In this document: positions 1 to 9,959 of the stretch, in pieces | How the letters are laid out: the number at the start of each line of letters is the position of its first letter | How positions within the stretch are numbered: the stretch's first letter is position 1 | DNA from: Beta vulgaris subsp. vulgaris | Lineage: Eukaryota > Streptophyta > Magnoliopsida > Caryophyllales > Amaranthaceae | Length of the DNA: 64,000 nucleotides | Direction: 5' to 3' | NCBI RefSeq assembly: GCF_026745355.1 | Contig: NC_079206.1 | Coordinates: forward strand, 2,473,800 to 2,537,799 | Program-made: the position numbers and the translations under genes | The notes under the pieces: model-generated | The model's input: the letters and a program-made list of their open reading frames with translations, nothing else | Database searches by the model: none | What the model was told of the DNA's origin: nothing

Positions 1-223
1 CCCCATTCATGTTATGACTAATTACCCCATCAAAGCAGTATTACGAAAACCTGAGCATTCAGGGAGAATGGCCAAATGGGCCATATCCCTGAGTGCACAT
101 GACATTAGGTATCTACCCAGGACAGCTATAAAATCGCAAGCCCTAGCTGACTTTGTGGCAGACTTTAGCCCTGACTTAGCTGCTACCGCTGGAAGAAGAA
201 GTGCGCCACTGTTAACAAAGTAG
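1..223 (+). pseudogene. Ty3/gypsy Tat-lineage pol: end of reverse transcriptase/RNase H (truncated by window edge)
   Basis: The frame reads through TNYPIKAVLRKPE, GRMAKWAISL and IKSQALADFVADF. This block is typical of the end of the RT-linked RNase H domain in plant Tat/Ogre-type Ty3/gypsy elements. The 5' half of the element (5' LTR, gag, protease, most of RT) lies outside the window. The frame ends in a stop just before the second RNase H block, and the following pol blocks sit in shifted frames, so the copy is decayed. Family assignment rests on recognised motifs and domain order. Confidence 0.85.
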
Positions 224-884
224 GTAAATCAGGCTCATGGCAGCTGTATGTAGATGGATCTTCAAACTTCAGAGGGCTGGTCTAGGTATAGTGCTAAAGT
301 CGCCACAAGGGGACATGATAGTACGCGCTATCTGCTGCGATTTTAAAGCTACCAACAATGAAGCTGAATATGAGGCCTTAATAGCAGGTATGACACTAGC
401 ACATGATTTAAAAGCTAACAGTTTGCGTGTCTTCAGTGATTCGTTGCTAATAGTAAGCCAGGTAAATGGAGAGTACGCAGCTAAAGATTCTAAAATGGCC
501 TCTTACCTAGAGCTAGCCAAAGACAAAGCCAAGTTATTCGAAGAGTTCAGCATAAAGCAGATCCCAAGGGACCAGAATACCAAGGCGGACGCCCTAGCTA
601 ACCTCGGATCAGCACTCAGAAAATGCGATTTCAAATCAATACCTATAGCCCACCTAGCTGAGCCAGCTATCAGCAAAGAGGTAAACATGGTGCAATCAGA
701 TGACAACCAGGCAGGAAGCACCAGCTGGACCCAGCCAATCATCGATTTTCTGGAGAGGGGCATCTTGCCAGAAGATAAGCTGGAAGCTAGGAAGCTGCGA
801 ATGAAAGCCACAAGATATCATGTTATTTCGGCACTCTATTCAAAAGAGCTTGCGCCAGCTACGATCTATTACAAAGGTGCTTAG
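224..884 (+). pseudogene. Tat-lineage second (archaeal-type) RNase H domain, frameshifted
   Basis: The sequence reads WQLYVDGSSNFR and then, after a one-base shift near 280, continues as GLGIVLKSPQGD, NNEAEYEALIAGM, RVFSDSLLIVSQVNGEY and DQNTKADALANLGS. The acidic residues expected of an RNase H active site (D in YVDG, E in NEAEYEA, D in FSDS, D in KADALAN) are all present. A second RNase H of archaeal type between the first RNase H and integrase is known for the plant Tat clade. The frame shift means this copy cannot make the domain. The linker continues to a stop at 884, before the integrase zinc finger. Confidence 0.85.
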
Positions 885-1995
885 ACAAAGACCAATGGGA
901 GCCCACCCTCAAGGAGTTCCATGAAGGTGAATGCGGGTCTCATGCAGCTGGAAGAAGCTTATCAAACAAAATCCTAGCATACGGGTATTATTGGCCAACC
1001 ATGCGTGCTGATGCTAAGAAGTATGTGCAAAAATGCGAAAGCTGCCAAAAACACGCAGGCATGACACATCAGCCAGCTGAGATATTGCACCCCACCTTAA
1101 CACCCTGGCCTTTCATGAGGTGGGGCATGGACATTGTGGGGAAATTCCTGTAGCTCCAGGGCAAAAAGTTTTCATGTTAGCACTCACGGACTACTTCTCT
1201 AAATGGATCGAGGCTGGGGCATTCCAGCAGGTGAGAGATAAAGAAGTAATATCCTTTTTGCATACTAACATTATCTGCAGATTCGGGGTACCCAGCGAAA
1301 TCATTTGTGATAACGGATCACAATTCATAAGTGACAAGACAAGGCAATTCTGTCACGAATGGAACATCAGCTTGATAACTTCCACACCTAGATATCCGCA
1401 AGCTAACGGACAAGCTGAGTCCAGCAATAAAGTAATTATCAAGGCATTAAGAGGCGCCTAAAAGCTAAGAAGGGAAGATGGGTAGAAGAGCTACCTAAGG
1501 TGCTGTGGGCAAACAGAACAACACCAAGAGGCGCCACAGGAAGAACTCCTTTTTCACTTGTGTATGGATGCGAGGCGGTATTCCTGCGGAAGTAGCTGTC
1601 CCACAGCTAGATATGGATTGATGACTCCTGAAGCCAACGACAAAGAGCTTAGCTACGACCTAGATTCCATCGAAGAATTGGAGATAATGCATTAGTACGA
1701 ATGGCTGCACAACAACAAATAGTGGGCTCGTAGCTTCAACAAGAATGTCAAAGCTAAAGTATTCAAGGTAGGAGATTGGGTTCTAAGGAAAGTTTTTCAG
1801 AATACCCAAGAAGTCAATGCTGGTAATTAGGGATCAGCTGGGAAGGCCCCTATCTAATCGATCAAGTAGTTGGAAAAGGAGCTTATCGTCTAACTACTAA
1901 AGATGGAAAAGCATACCTAGAAGCTGGAACGCTTCTCACCTTAAGCTATATCATTTCTAACCTGGGGCACTACCAGGTTACTATCGGGCCAAAGA
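885..1995 (+). pseudogene. Tat-lineage integrase, zinc finger and DDE core, frameshifted
   Basis: An HHCC zinc-binding region is visible at about 920-1060 (FHEGECGSHAAG, later CESCQKHAG). It is followed by the catalytic core with D in RWGMDIVG (about 1120), D in IICDNGSQF (about 1300) and E in YPQANGQAESSN (about 1395-1430). The core breaks at a frameshift near 1120 and again near 1450. The C-terminal part ([21 protein letters not shown], then FKVGDWVLRKVF-like text near 1770) carries further shifts and stops. Catalytic residues survive, but the gene is broken. Confidence 0.85.
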
Positions 1996-2533
1996 CGCCA
2001 GAATCTTAAAGGCAACCACTGCTTTGCACAAAGCATTGGTCCACCAGGTAAACAACCACTTAATTTGTCTAACGACTTAATATTTTATGCTCGTAGCAGC
2101 AAGCCATCTAAAGTCCACTTCATACGCAGGTAAACGCAAGGGGTTGCAGCACCCAGGTGGGTAGCTGGAATTTCGAATCCAGCTACAAGGTCGTAGCACC
2201 AGCACCAAGCAGCTAAGGGTTAGTTCACCCAAACTTAGCTGAGTGGTCGTAGCACCAAGGAAACGGGCCCAAACTAAGTTGAACAACACTTACCCCAGGT
2301 AAATATGTTGTTCTAATACCTAAGATCAAAAAGCATGCATGTAACTTAAGTACTCATCAAAGTATCAATAGCTAAGATCAAAAGGCAAAGACATAAGTTC
2401 AAACGATTAAATTGCCAAAAGAAAATATGTTCTTACAAAAACACATTGCCCCCGTAGGCAATGGTAAAAGTGTCCAAGCTAAGTAAACCTAAATTGTTCC
2501 AAAAGAAAAACTGATGAAAGCACTGAAAAAAAA

Positions 2534-3560
2534 CTAAGAGATCACGCTGGCATCATCGCCAGCAGCCTTGTCCTTGTCACCAAGAACAGCACCTTCTGGA
2601 TGGTTGAGAGAAGGAGGAGATTCAGCTGTAGACTTCTCCGAGTCATTTGTTTTGCCACCTGTAGCTAAAGCTTCCAGAGCGGTCATAGAATCCAGCTTGA
2701 GGAATCTGTCAATGTAGAAATTGACACCCTTGTCATCTAGCTTCTTGAACTTAATCAGGAAAGCTAGCTTCGCAGTTTCGATAATTTTTGCCTCAGCTTG
2801 GATGTCTAAAGCCCTCTCCTCAGCTTCTCTTACAGCTGCAGCCAGGCGTGCATTTTCCCTCTCCGCCTCAGCTATCTTCTCATCTTTTTCCAGCCTCTCT
2901 TTCTCCATCAGTTTTTGTTCAGCATCTAGCTTGCTCTCAGCATCCAACCGGGATTGTTTCTCCCTCTCCAGCTTAGCTTGGTGGCTCAAATTGTCCTTTT
3001 GCAGACGAGCCACCTTATCCTGAAGGGTAGCAACAGTCCGCAAGCTGTCCCTGGCAGCTATGCAACTCTGGGAAAGCTGGTGAAGCAACAAAAATCATAA
3101 GTATAAAGCGACTTTAATCATTTTTCTTGATTTAAAATAGGTCAAAAGATGTTGCTAACCTGTAGGGATAGCTGAACAGCATGGTTCAGGATGACCTCAG
3201 GGTCCTGTCCCTTCAATCTCTTTTGCGCAGCTGGAAATACGAGCTTGTCAGCTGCAGGCCAGATCCCACCTTCTAGACCTTCTTCAGCTAGAAAGTCAGC
3301 AGGAAAGCTCACAAGGACCTCATCCCTAGGAGAATCGGTCGTATGATCAATGTGGTGGGAATGGAGGATGAGCGAAGGTTCTTGCGAGGAACTCTTTCAA
3401 TCTGGGACTGCCCAGAAGAAGCAGCTGACCTCTTCCTGTTCTTGAGCCTGTCCATGGCATCTTCGTCAGATAAGTTACTGGATCTTGCTGGAGCTGCATG
3501 AATGAGAAAATTAGTTGGCCTAATATCTAAGAGTTGTGAGCAAAGTATAATCTGCACCAA
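2534..3560 (-). pseudogene. Antisense gene of the Tat element: linker and coiled-coil C-terminal exons
   Basis: This frame runs against the retrotransposon's own genes, in the spacer between pol and the 3' LTR. The last exon (3076 to 2534) encodes about 180 residues of K/E/R-rich heptad-like sequence (ARLQKDNLSHQAKLEREKQ, EKERLEKDEKIAEAERE) typical of a coiled coil. It ends in an acidic tail and stops at 2534. Upstream lies an 83-base intron (3077-3159, GT...AG on the minus strand), preceded by an exon reading VSFPADFLAEEG and GQDPEVILNHAVQLSLQ. Another block near 3309-3520 (SDEDAMDRLKNRKRSAAS) is offset by a frame. Antisense accessory ORFs in this position are known in plant Tat elements. 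Their role is not established. Confidence 0.6.
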
Positions 3561-3949
3561 AAATCAAAATTACCTGTCGACATTGAGTTAGTACGAGAAG
3601 ATGCTCTGAAATCTAAGGGTAGGACCTCGGTAGGAGCTGCGAAGGTACGTTCCTCGACAGGAAACTTGAGCAATTCAGGTAACCTCTCAGCTTGTTCAGG
3701 AATCTGGGAGGTAATAGGGCCAAGACCTGCAAGTGAAACAAGGTAAGAACCTAGTTAATTCATTTTTAGAAACAAAGCACAAATGGACATTAGGTACCTT
3801 TAGTAGACCAACCCCCAACTAGAGGGCCCCCAGCTTCGCCCAGCGAATCTTTCACTACAAAAAAATACCTAGTTTTCCAAATGAGTCTGATGCAATTGTA
3901 CCTTCTATTAATGGGGGAAGGGAGCCTTAGCCCTAAAAGTGATGAAACC

Positions 3950-4265
3950 CTTACCCGTTTTCTAACGCTATAGGCAGTAGTAGTTCTTTAGAGAGAAAGG
4001 ATTATGCCATGTCTTAGTTAGGGCTTCTAAAGTTAGGCAGGTTTTCCAAAAAGCTGGCATCAGCTGGCCAGGGGAAAGGTGCAAAACCTCCATGAAAGAT
4101 CTAGTGAGGGGTGAAAAGGTGTAATTGTATCCTAGGTAAAAGGGGTGTTCATAATAACAGATGTAATCTTCGGGGCAGGTTTCGGGTCTGCATGGGGTAG
4201 GAAGGATAATCTGAGCATTTTCAGGGAAGCCCCCAGGACCTTAAGCACCTCGATATCTCTCTCGT
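3950..4265 (-). pseudogene. Antisense gene of the Tat element: N-terminal 'gypsy-type putative transposase'-like domain
   Basis: Read on the minus strand, this block gives CHERDIEVLKVLG and, after a one-base shift, ICYYEHPFLPRIQLHLSPL, then RSFMEVLHLSPGQLMPAFW. That pattern resembles the Pfam family called 'Transposase (putative) gypsy type' (PF04195), found in antisense ORFs of plant retrotransposons. The assignment is from memory of the motif shape, not a search. Stops occur at about 3970 and again downstream, so the block is broken or interrupted by introns. It lies upstream (in antisense sense) of the coiled-coil exons and probably belongs to the same gene. Confidence 0.5.
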
Positions 4266-4737
4266 GACAGATGAACAACGTCATCTATGGCTCTGCCCAT
4301 TAGAAAGGAAGAAAATCTACAGAATTCTTGAGGAAGAAAGAAAGAGAAGAGAACTTTACCTGAGAAGGAGACGAAGTCGCTAGAAAATAAAGTGAAGTTC
4401 AAAGAGGAGAGGAGTCCTTTAAATACTGGTAGCTCAACGGTAGTTTGGGCTAACGGATAAAAATTTATTGATGCGTGAGAATTATCTTTTAGCTGTTGAT
4501 AAGTAATCATTAATCTGATGAGTTTTTTTTCTTTCCCCAAGAAAATTATCTTTTCAGCGGATTAAAAGGATTTATCTTCTAGGGTAAAATTTATTATCTT
4601 CACACGTTTTAATTCCTCAGATTAAGAGATAAAATTTTGAAATACCAGTTTGTTTAGATCTTAAGTCCTTTTGCTAATAGTTTGTTTTTGATTGATAACT
4701 TGCGATTTTAACTCAGTTGCGCCTAGGTTGGCATCAC

Positions 4738-4751
4738 AAGTTAGGGGCAAT
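4738..4751 (+). other. Probable polypurine tract of the Tat element
   Basis: The run AGTTAGGGGCAAT immediately precedes the TG that opens the 3' LTR. It is short and imperfect, but it is in the right position to prime plus-strand DNA synthesis. Confidence 0.5.
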
Positions 4752-5400
4752 TGTTATGTCCTAAAAATCTGCTAAGCTGAATTGCAGGATATACATCCGT
4801 CCCAGCTAGAAGTTACAGGTAGCAGCTACAGCAAGCAGGAACGAAGGGAGTTGAATAAATTCGATTCAAAGAGCATTGGATACTGATCAAGACCAAGTCA
4901 ATAATGCTGTTGCGCCTACAAAATAGGGTTGACAAGAGTCATTAAGCAGAAGTGGAGATACTCCTTGATATTAGGAGATCATGGCATCATATTAGGAGAT
5001 TAGTTATGCAACGTAAACATGTAAAGCAACGTTACAATAAATGTATGGATATAAATAGGAGTAGAAGTATTGGGGAAAAGGCAGTTCATTAACATTGCTT
5101 ACATTAGAACACTTCCATTTACTTTCACAAATATTTACAAGTGTATTCAGATAAGCTACAAGCTGCTAGCTGCTAGCTATAAGTTGTAATCTTCCTACAT
5201 AGTGGATTGGTGGACTCAATTCCACCCGCGGTTTTTACCCTCTTCTTGGGGTTTTCCGCGTCACCATTTCTTGGTGTCTTCGCCTTTGCTTTGCATTCTC
5301 TTTCAATTTCGTAGCTAGTATCTTTTATTGTTTGTAGCTGCATCTCCATTAGCTGTAGATCCTCAGCTAAGTTCTGCCTGATCAGAATTTGGCATAAACA
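4752..5400 (+). mobile_element. 3' LTR of the Tat-lineage retrotransposon
   Basis: The LTR opens with TGTTATG and closes with CATAAACA, an imperfect inverted pair with TG...CA ends, 649 bp long. It contains a TATA box (TATAAATAG, 5050-5058), as expected for an LTR promoter. The position fits: downstream of pol and the antisense gene, directly after a purine-rich run. Because the 5' LTR is outside the window, LTR divergence and the target duplication cannot be checked. Confidence 0.75.
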
Positions 5401-5703
5401 ACTATCAGCCTCGTATGTTGAACAAATTAAGCTTTGGGCTTCAAGAAGAAAACGGCATGATTATACGGTCATTTTTTTGAAGGCTTTACAACATTCTGGA
5501 GCCCATTTTTTTAAGTCAGGTTACTACGCCCATCATCTGGAGCCCAATTTTTAAGGCTTCATCACTCTTCTGACTTCTCCTAGGACGTCCTCCATATCTC
5601 GATCAAATTTTGGCGGAAGATGTTTCAGGTGTGGTGTTGCCACGGCTTGTTAGTTTTTTTTTTTTGAGGGGAAAAGCATAAGCTACGGCTTGTTAGTTTG
5701 TAA
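5401..5703. other. Intergenic, nothing recognised
   Basis: I see no coding frame, RNA gene or terminal repeat in this stretch flanking the retrotransposon. It contains a short T-run (5645-5655). Confidence 0.5.
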
Positions 5704-6048
5704 CTAGTATTTTGACCTCGGCGATTTCCTGAGTCTGTTGCAATTATCAAATATATTATTATAAATAAATTTTATAATTGATTTTATTAGATTTTCATAT
5801 TTTTTTGTCCAGTGTGAAATTGAAAGTAGACGCTATGACATGATAAATTGTTTAAGGAAAAATCTAAGCAATTAGGGATAAAAATAACAATTTCAATGAA
5901 ATTGGAATAAGAGAAAGTTTATTACATTATTAAATGTTTTCGAGATTAAAAAATTTATTTATTTCTTCATAGTTGCATATAATTATAAGACTTTATTATG
6001 TTAAACATTGAAATTGTAGTGTATTGATGGTTAAACTCTCACATTTGT
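5704..6048 (-). mobile_element. Helitron-like repeat, minus orientation (copy 1)
   Basis: The left edge reads ACTAGTATTTTGACC; on the minus strand it is a CTAG 3' terminus preceded by a GC-rich segment. About 345 bp match the repeat at 24363-24706: shared stretches include AAAAATAACAATTTCAATG and ATTGATGGTTAAACTCTCAC. The sister copy has a well-formed GCCCGGGC hairpin before CTAG, while this copy's hairpin is mutated. No transposase is encoded. Termini are inferred from the Helitron 3'-end rule (hairpin plus CTRR). Confidence 0.5.
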
Positions 6049-6182
6049 TCGATTCCTAATAGCTATATATATTGTTAATATTTTTAAATGAGCTAATAAA
6101 CATGTACAATATAAGTTTGAAAAGAGTGTCATATGACACATATATTGAACTATTGAAGTGGGTGCCATGCAACACCGACACA

Positions 6183-6801
6183 TATTTTTAAACACCTAAG
6201 TGTACGTAACAAAAATAAAACCCTAGCCTCCCTTCTCTTTTTCTCTCTCTCAAACCCTAGCCTCCCCTACCCTTTCTTCATCAATTAGGGGCTGTCATGG
6301 ATGTTTTCATCCATGGTAAGCCCCTTTTTTCCTTTTATTTCCAGTTTTTATTTCATTTTATTGTTTTGTTCAATAAATTAATCTCTCTTTATGAGAGTTT
6401 CTCAAAACCTGTTATGGGGTTTTTAGTTTCTGTTTTGGAAATCTCCTTCTCCCCTATGGGAGTTGTGAGTATGGTTTTTTTGTTTTTAGATATGAGAAAT
6501 TATTCTCATTGGTTGAAGTTCGAGACTCGACATGAAGGTATTGGAATCTTGGATGCGGTCAACCTGACTCGATCAAGAATGTTTTTCCCAAACTATATCA
6601 GAATGATAGACTTCCTCATCAATAGCTGTTTGATTCAGCAAATACAAGAGGGTTGTGCTGTATTGTTCGATCTGGTTCATTGTACTTTCTTCGAAGACGA
6701 ATTTGATTTAGTCTTGTTTAATTGTATCTTGTTTTACTTTAATACCTATTGTAGATGCCATTTGGCCTTCAATTAATGAAATTTCTCTTTCAAAAAAAAA
6801 A
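6183..6801 (+). mobile_element. Short polyadenylated retroposon with LINE-like 5' and 3' ends
   Basis: The insert starts with pyrimidine-rich leader sequence containing two AAACCCTAGCCTCCC-like repeats. It ends in AATGAAATTTCTCTTTC followed by an 11-base A-run. It is flanked by a 15-bp direct repeat, ATGCAACACCGACAC (6168-6182) versus ATGTAACACCGACAC (6802-6816), 14/15 identical. A 159-codon frame (6297-6776) fills the body but has no recognisable domain and is rich in F/L/I. The leader and tail look like the two ends of a plant L1-type LINE without the RT middle, making it an internally deleted, non-autonomous derivative. A processed copy of a host mRNA is the alternative. Confidence 0.5.
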
Positions 6802-6816
6802 ATGTAACACCGACAC

Positions 6817-7801
6817 CATTCCCATCACTTAAAATGCCTATTAGTACATTTGTATAGATGCTAGTTTATTTTTCTTGGGGTTACCCCTCTTTAGCACACA
6901 AAAGGAAACTCATCCAATAATGTGGTGGAGTCGTGACTCTTGAGTGTTGAGACTTGATAGCATTCTTTTTAATGCACAAAGTTACAAAATACATTTACAC
7001 GTATATGAAATTTAATCTGATGTCTATTATATCACTCTCAAAACATTAATATTTTGGACAAAAACAATAAATGTTTTAGAGATTCTAAAATAGTATAGGT
7101 GATTACCAAATTTCGAATGAAATATTACAGTATACAAATAAATCACTATATTATTGTTAGTACTTGTAGTATTTATTTTCTTTTTTATAGATTGGTAAGA
7201 AGAATAACCACTATGGAACTCTGATACAAAATTCGACCCACAAGACTAAGCGCTTAAAAGGAGGGGGAAATGGTAAGAAAAATCCTCTTCCAAATTCCCC
7301 TCCCTTGATGAATTCGAGCCTCCAACCTTAAAGTCATGAGGTGAAATTTCCATCAAGCTAAGTAAGCTAAACCAAGCTTGGTAGTAGTTGTTGTATTGTC
7401 ATATACTCATATCGTATTCATCACCTAATTTAGTCATGACATTTCTAAAGATTTAATCGCAAATTATATACTATCTATATCATTAAAAAGATTTGAATTT
7501 ATTGGACATACTAAAATATTAGAAAGTAAGAGCTAATTACAATAGGTAAGACGATGATTGCAAGAGAGAAGTTTTCCATGATTTATTTTCCACATTTCTT
7601 ATCGAAAGAACATTTGGAACTAGAGGAGAAAAAATAAAAAATTTCAAAATATTGGTATACAATATTAAAAGGCCTGAGCTTGTTTTCTCAGAAGTGTGAA
7701 CCAACACAAAATACAAACATCAAGTAGAGGGTAAAGAATCTTTGTAAAGTGACTTAACTAGTAGGCCATAAATCACGGTCTTGGTTCCTCATGAAAATAA
7801 A
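6817..7801. other. Intergenic, nothing recognised
   Basis: AT-rich sequence with no convincing coding frame, RNA gene or paired terminal repeat. Confidence 0.5.
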
Positions 7802-7803
7802 TA

Positions 7804-8061
7804 CTACCTCCGTTTTAAATTAATAGTTACACTTTCACTTTTGACACTATTCACAAATTTTCCTTTGACTATCATTTGTGAGTTATGGATAAGAGAAAAT
7901 ATAGTCATGTGGGGTCTTGTTTGATTTGTCTTGATATGTAGTTTAGAATATCGACTTTTTATATTTTTTACAAATACAAAGTTAGAGATATAAAGACTCA
8001 AAATAATACATCGACATGCGTGAAAAGTGGGAGTGTAACTATTAATTTGAAACGGAGGTAG
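7804..8061. mobile_element. Stowaway-type MITE (258 bp)
   Basis: The termini CTACCTCCGTTTTAAATTAA and its inverse (ending GAAACGGAGGTAG) form long inverted repeats flanked on both sides by TA (7802-7803, 8062-8063). Length, CTCCCTCCGT-like ends and TA target fit the Tc1/mariner-derived Stowaway class. Related copies of 246-258 bp occur at 18989, 38843, 41781 and 47931. No coding capacity. Confidence 0.85.
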
Positions 8062-8063
8062 TA

Positions 8064-8817
8064 GTTGTGGAGAGACAGAAGATAGGATGCAGAGAAATCG
8101 CGACGAGAGGGGGGACCGAAGGCGACGATTAAAGTCTAATATATAGGGGGGCCAATCCTCCCATAGTGTGACGAAAACGGACGGATTAGCTAGTATCGTA
8201 GCACTATAAGGCGAAGTCAGACTTGGTTGTGAAGGGAATCGGTTTAACAAAAAAACTAAACATGGTTTCGAAGGGGGCCAATTTACAATACATCTTTTAA
8301 ATTCACTTTTTTAATCTTCTCAACTCATTATAATTAGTATACTTGTGTCTTCAACAGAAGTCATGATCCTCTTAGGTCTCTATCATGCCTCGCTCTATCT
8401 TAGCTACTATTATTTTCGTCTTGTTCTTGTTGATATTGATATTATCCTTGGAAATAAAATTTGGGATTTTTTTGGCAACAACCTTTCTAGTAACTTATAA
8501 GAACATCTTTGGTATGATATTTTCAAGTGTTGAAAATCATAATAATATATTATTTCCATTACATGTTTGATACTGAAGTTAGGGTAATATTTTTTGTTTA
8601 TTTCTTGAGCTCAACCCTATGCTAACATACATTACAGTAATTTACTCATGGGATTAATTAGAGTGAAAAATGATTATAATATGTGACAATAATGATTTAT
8701 TGTTTCCGTTTCCAGCACAGAAGAATTTCAAACCAAACATACTTTAATATGGAACACATGCCATTCAGAATCGGCGCAAGCAAAACACAATGGTGGATCA
8801 TAAGACATGTATGAATA
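8064..8817. other. Intergenic, nothing recognised
   Basis: No coding frame above background and no paired terminal repeat seen. Confidence 0.5.
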
Positions 8818-9393
8818 TCTATACAAATATATTAACGGCCCGTTTGATAGTTGGTTATAAATGATGGTAATGAGAATGAATTTGTGTGTAAATTTGTGAA
8901 AAATATCATTGTCCATTACCATGGTAATGCTAATTTATCCTAAAGTGTCCACTTTCCTTCTTGAATTTTCATTCCCATCCAATACCACCTTGTAGGTGGT
9001 AATGAGTGGTAATGAAAATTGCTTCCCCTTGGAGACAAAAACACAAGTTTAGGGGTGAGATTGCTTGTCTATGGAGAAAAAATGGCTCCCCATGGAGATT
9101 TTAAGGGTGCTTTCCTAATAAAATTACACTTAAAATTCATTCCCATTACCGCAATTTATTAACGACTACCAAACGGGCCGTAAAAGGCGTGTATAAACAA
9201 GAAACTGTGTCACGTGGCGCTCTTCCTAGGGATTTTTAGTTTATGTAATCCATGTACAATTTAAAAATTCCGTAATATAGGAGTTTGATCCCGAGACCTC
9301 AAGTACATATAGTAAAATGTTAACCATTAAACGCTAAGTTGTATTTAATATTATTATCGTAAAGTATTCTATTAGTAAATGAAATTTTTTCTC
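8818..9393 (+). mobile_element. Helitron copy A, 3'-truncated, interrupted by a MITE
   Basis: The 5' end TCTATACAAATATATTAA matches that of the complete copy at 12081. After the 345-bp MITE (8836-9180) the sequence resumes as TAAAAGGCGTG and follows the 12081 copy to about 9393 (CACGTGGCGCTC, TTTGATCCCGAGACCTCAA). Then it departs before reaching the hairpin/CTAG end. TC 5' start after A and plant-type leader fit Helitrons. It is non-autonomous. Confidence 0.7.
8836..9180. mobile_element. Harbinger-like MITE nested in Helitron copy A
   Basis: Terminal inverted repeats CGGCCCGTTTG...CAAACGGGCCG bound 345 bp flanked by TAA on both sides (8833-8835, 9181-9183). The homologous Helitron at 12081 carries a single TAA here (ATATATTAAAAGGC), which directly documents the empty site and the 3-bp target duplication. 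A TAA/TTA target with GGCCCGTTTG-type ends fits PIF/Harbinger. Confidence 0.85.
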
Positions 9394-9724
9394 AAGATCA
9401 CCAGAGCCAACTCACTTCTGACCCAAAACATAATTTTTTAGGGGGCTTAGTTAAGTGAGTCATCCGTGCATGGACCCATTTTCCGAAAATTGGCACAACC
9501 ACGACTTACTTAGGCCAGACATACTTGTTGACATGACATAGCTCGTCTTTCTTTTTTCTTTTAGCATGAAATCAGTCGTTAAACTCTATCTAAAATTAGT
9601 ATATAGTAAATGAATATGAGCATATGTAGGGGCCTAGGGCAAAGTCATATTCATGCATATATTAGGCCAAATGGAGTCATCAAGTGACGAGATTTCATGA
9701 AACCGATTAGCTAGGGCCTAGGAG
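9394..9724. other. Intergenic, nothing recognised
   Basis: No gene or paired terminal repeat recognised. Confidence 0.4.
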
Positions 9725-9959
9725 CATTGATACCGGGAACGTGGTACGTGGCCAAGTTTCAAGCTCCAGGGAACGCGTCCAGGAACGTGGTACGTGGCCA
9801 AGTTTCAAGCTCCAGGGAACGCGTCCAGGAACGTGGAACGTGATACGTGGTACGTGGTCTAAGAGTCTATTTGGTTTACTCTAGAGGCTGCGTTTTGCGT
9901 TTTGCGTTCCATACCACGTTCTAGAACGTTTTGCATTCCATGTAACAATAGCGAGGAGC
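9725..9959 (+). mobile_element. Small inverted-repeat element rich in ACGTGG/GTACGTGG, containing a 46-bp tandem duplication
   Basis: This copy matches the inverted copy at 25214-25393: both open with CATTGATACCG and close with CCATGTAACAAT. The interior is built from GGAACGTGGTACGTGG-type motifs. Here a 46-bp unit is present twice (9736-9781, 9782-9827) and a third start follows at 9828; the sister copy has one unit. Class uncertain; the sister's flanks suggest an 8-bp target duplication (hAT-like). Confidence 0.6.
9736..9827 (+). repeat. Tandem repeat, 46 bp x 2
   Basis: Two adjacent identical units beginning GGAACGTGGTACGTGGCCAA lie inside the small element; the start of a third follows. 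Confidence 0.9.

Noticed and set aside
6297..6776. 159-codon frame as a host gene
   Set aside because: It fills a polyadenylated retroposon, has no domain, and its composition (F/L/I-rich) fits chance reading of T-rich sequence.
7804..8250. 148-codon minus frame
   Set aside because: It runs through a MITE and its flank, with no domain.
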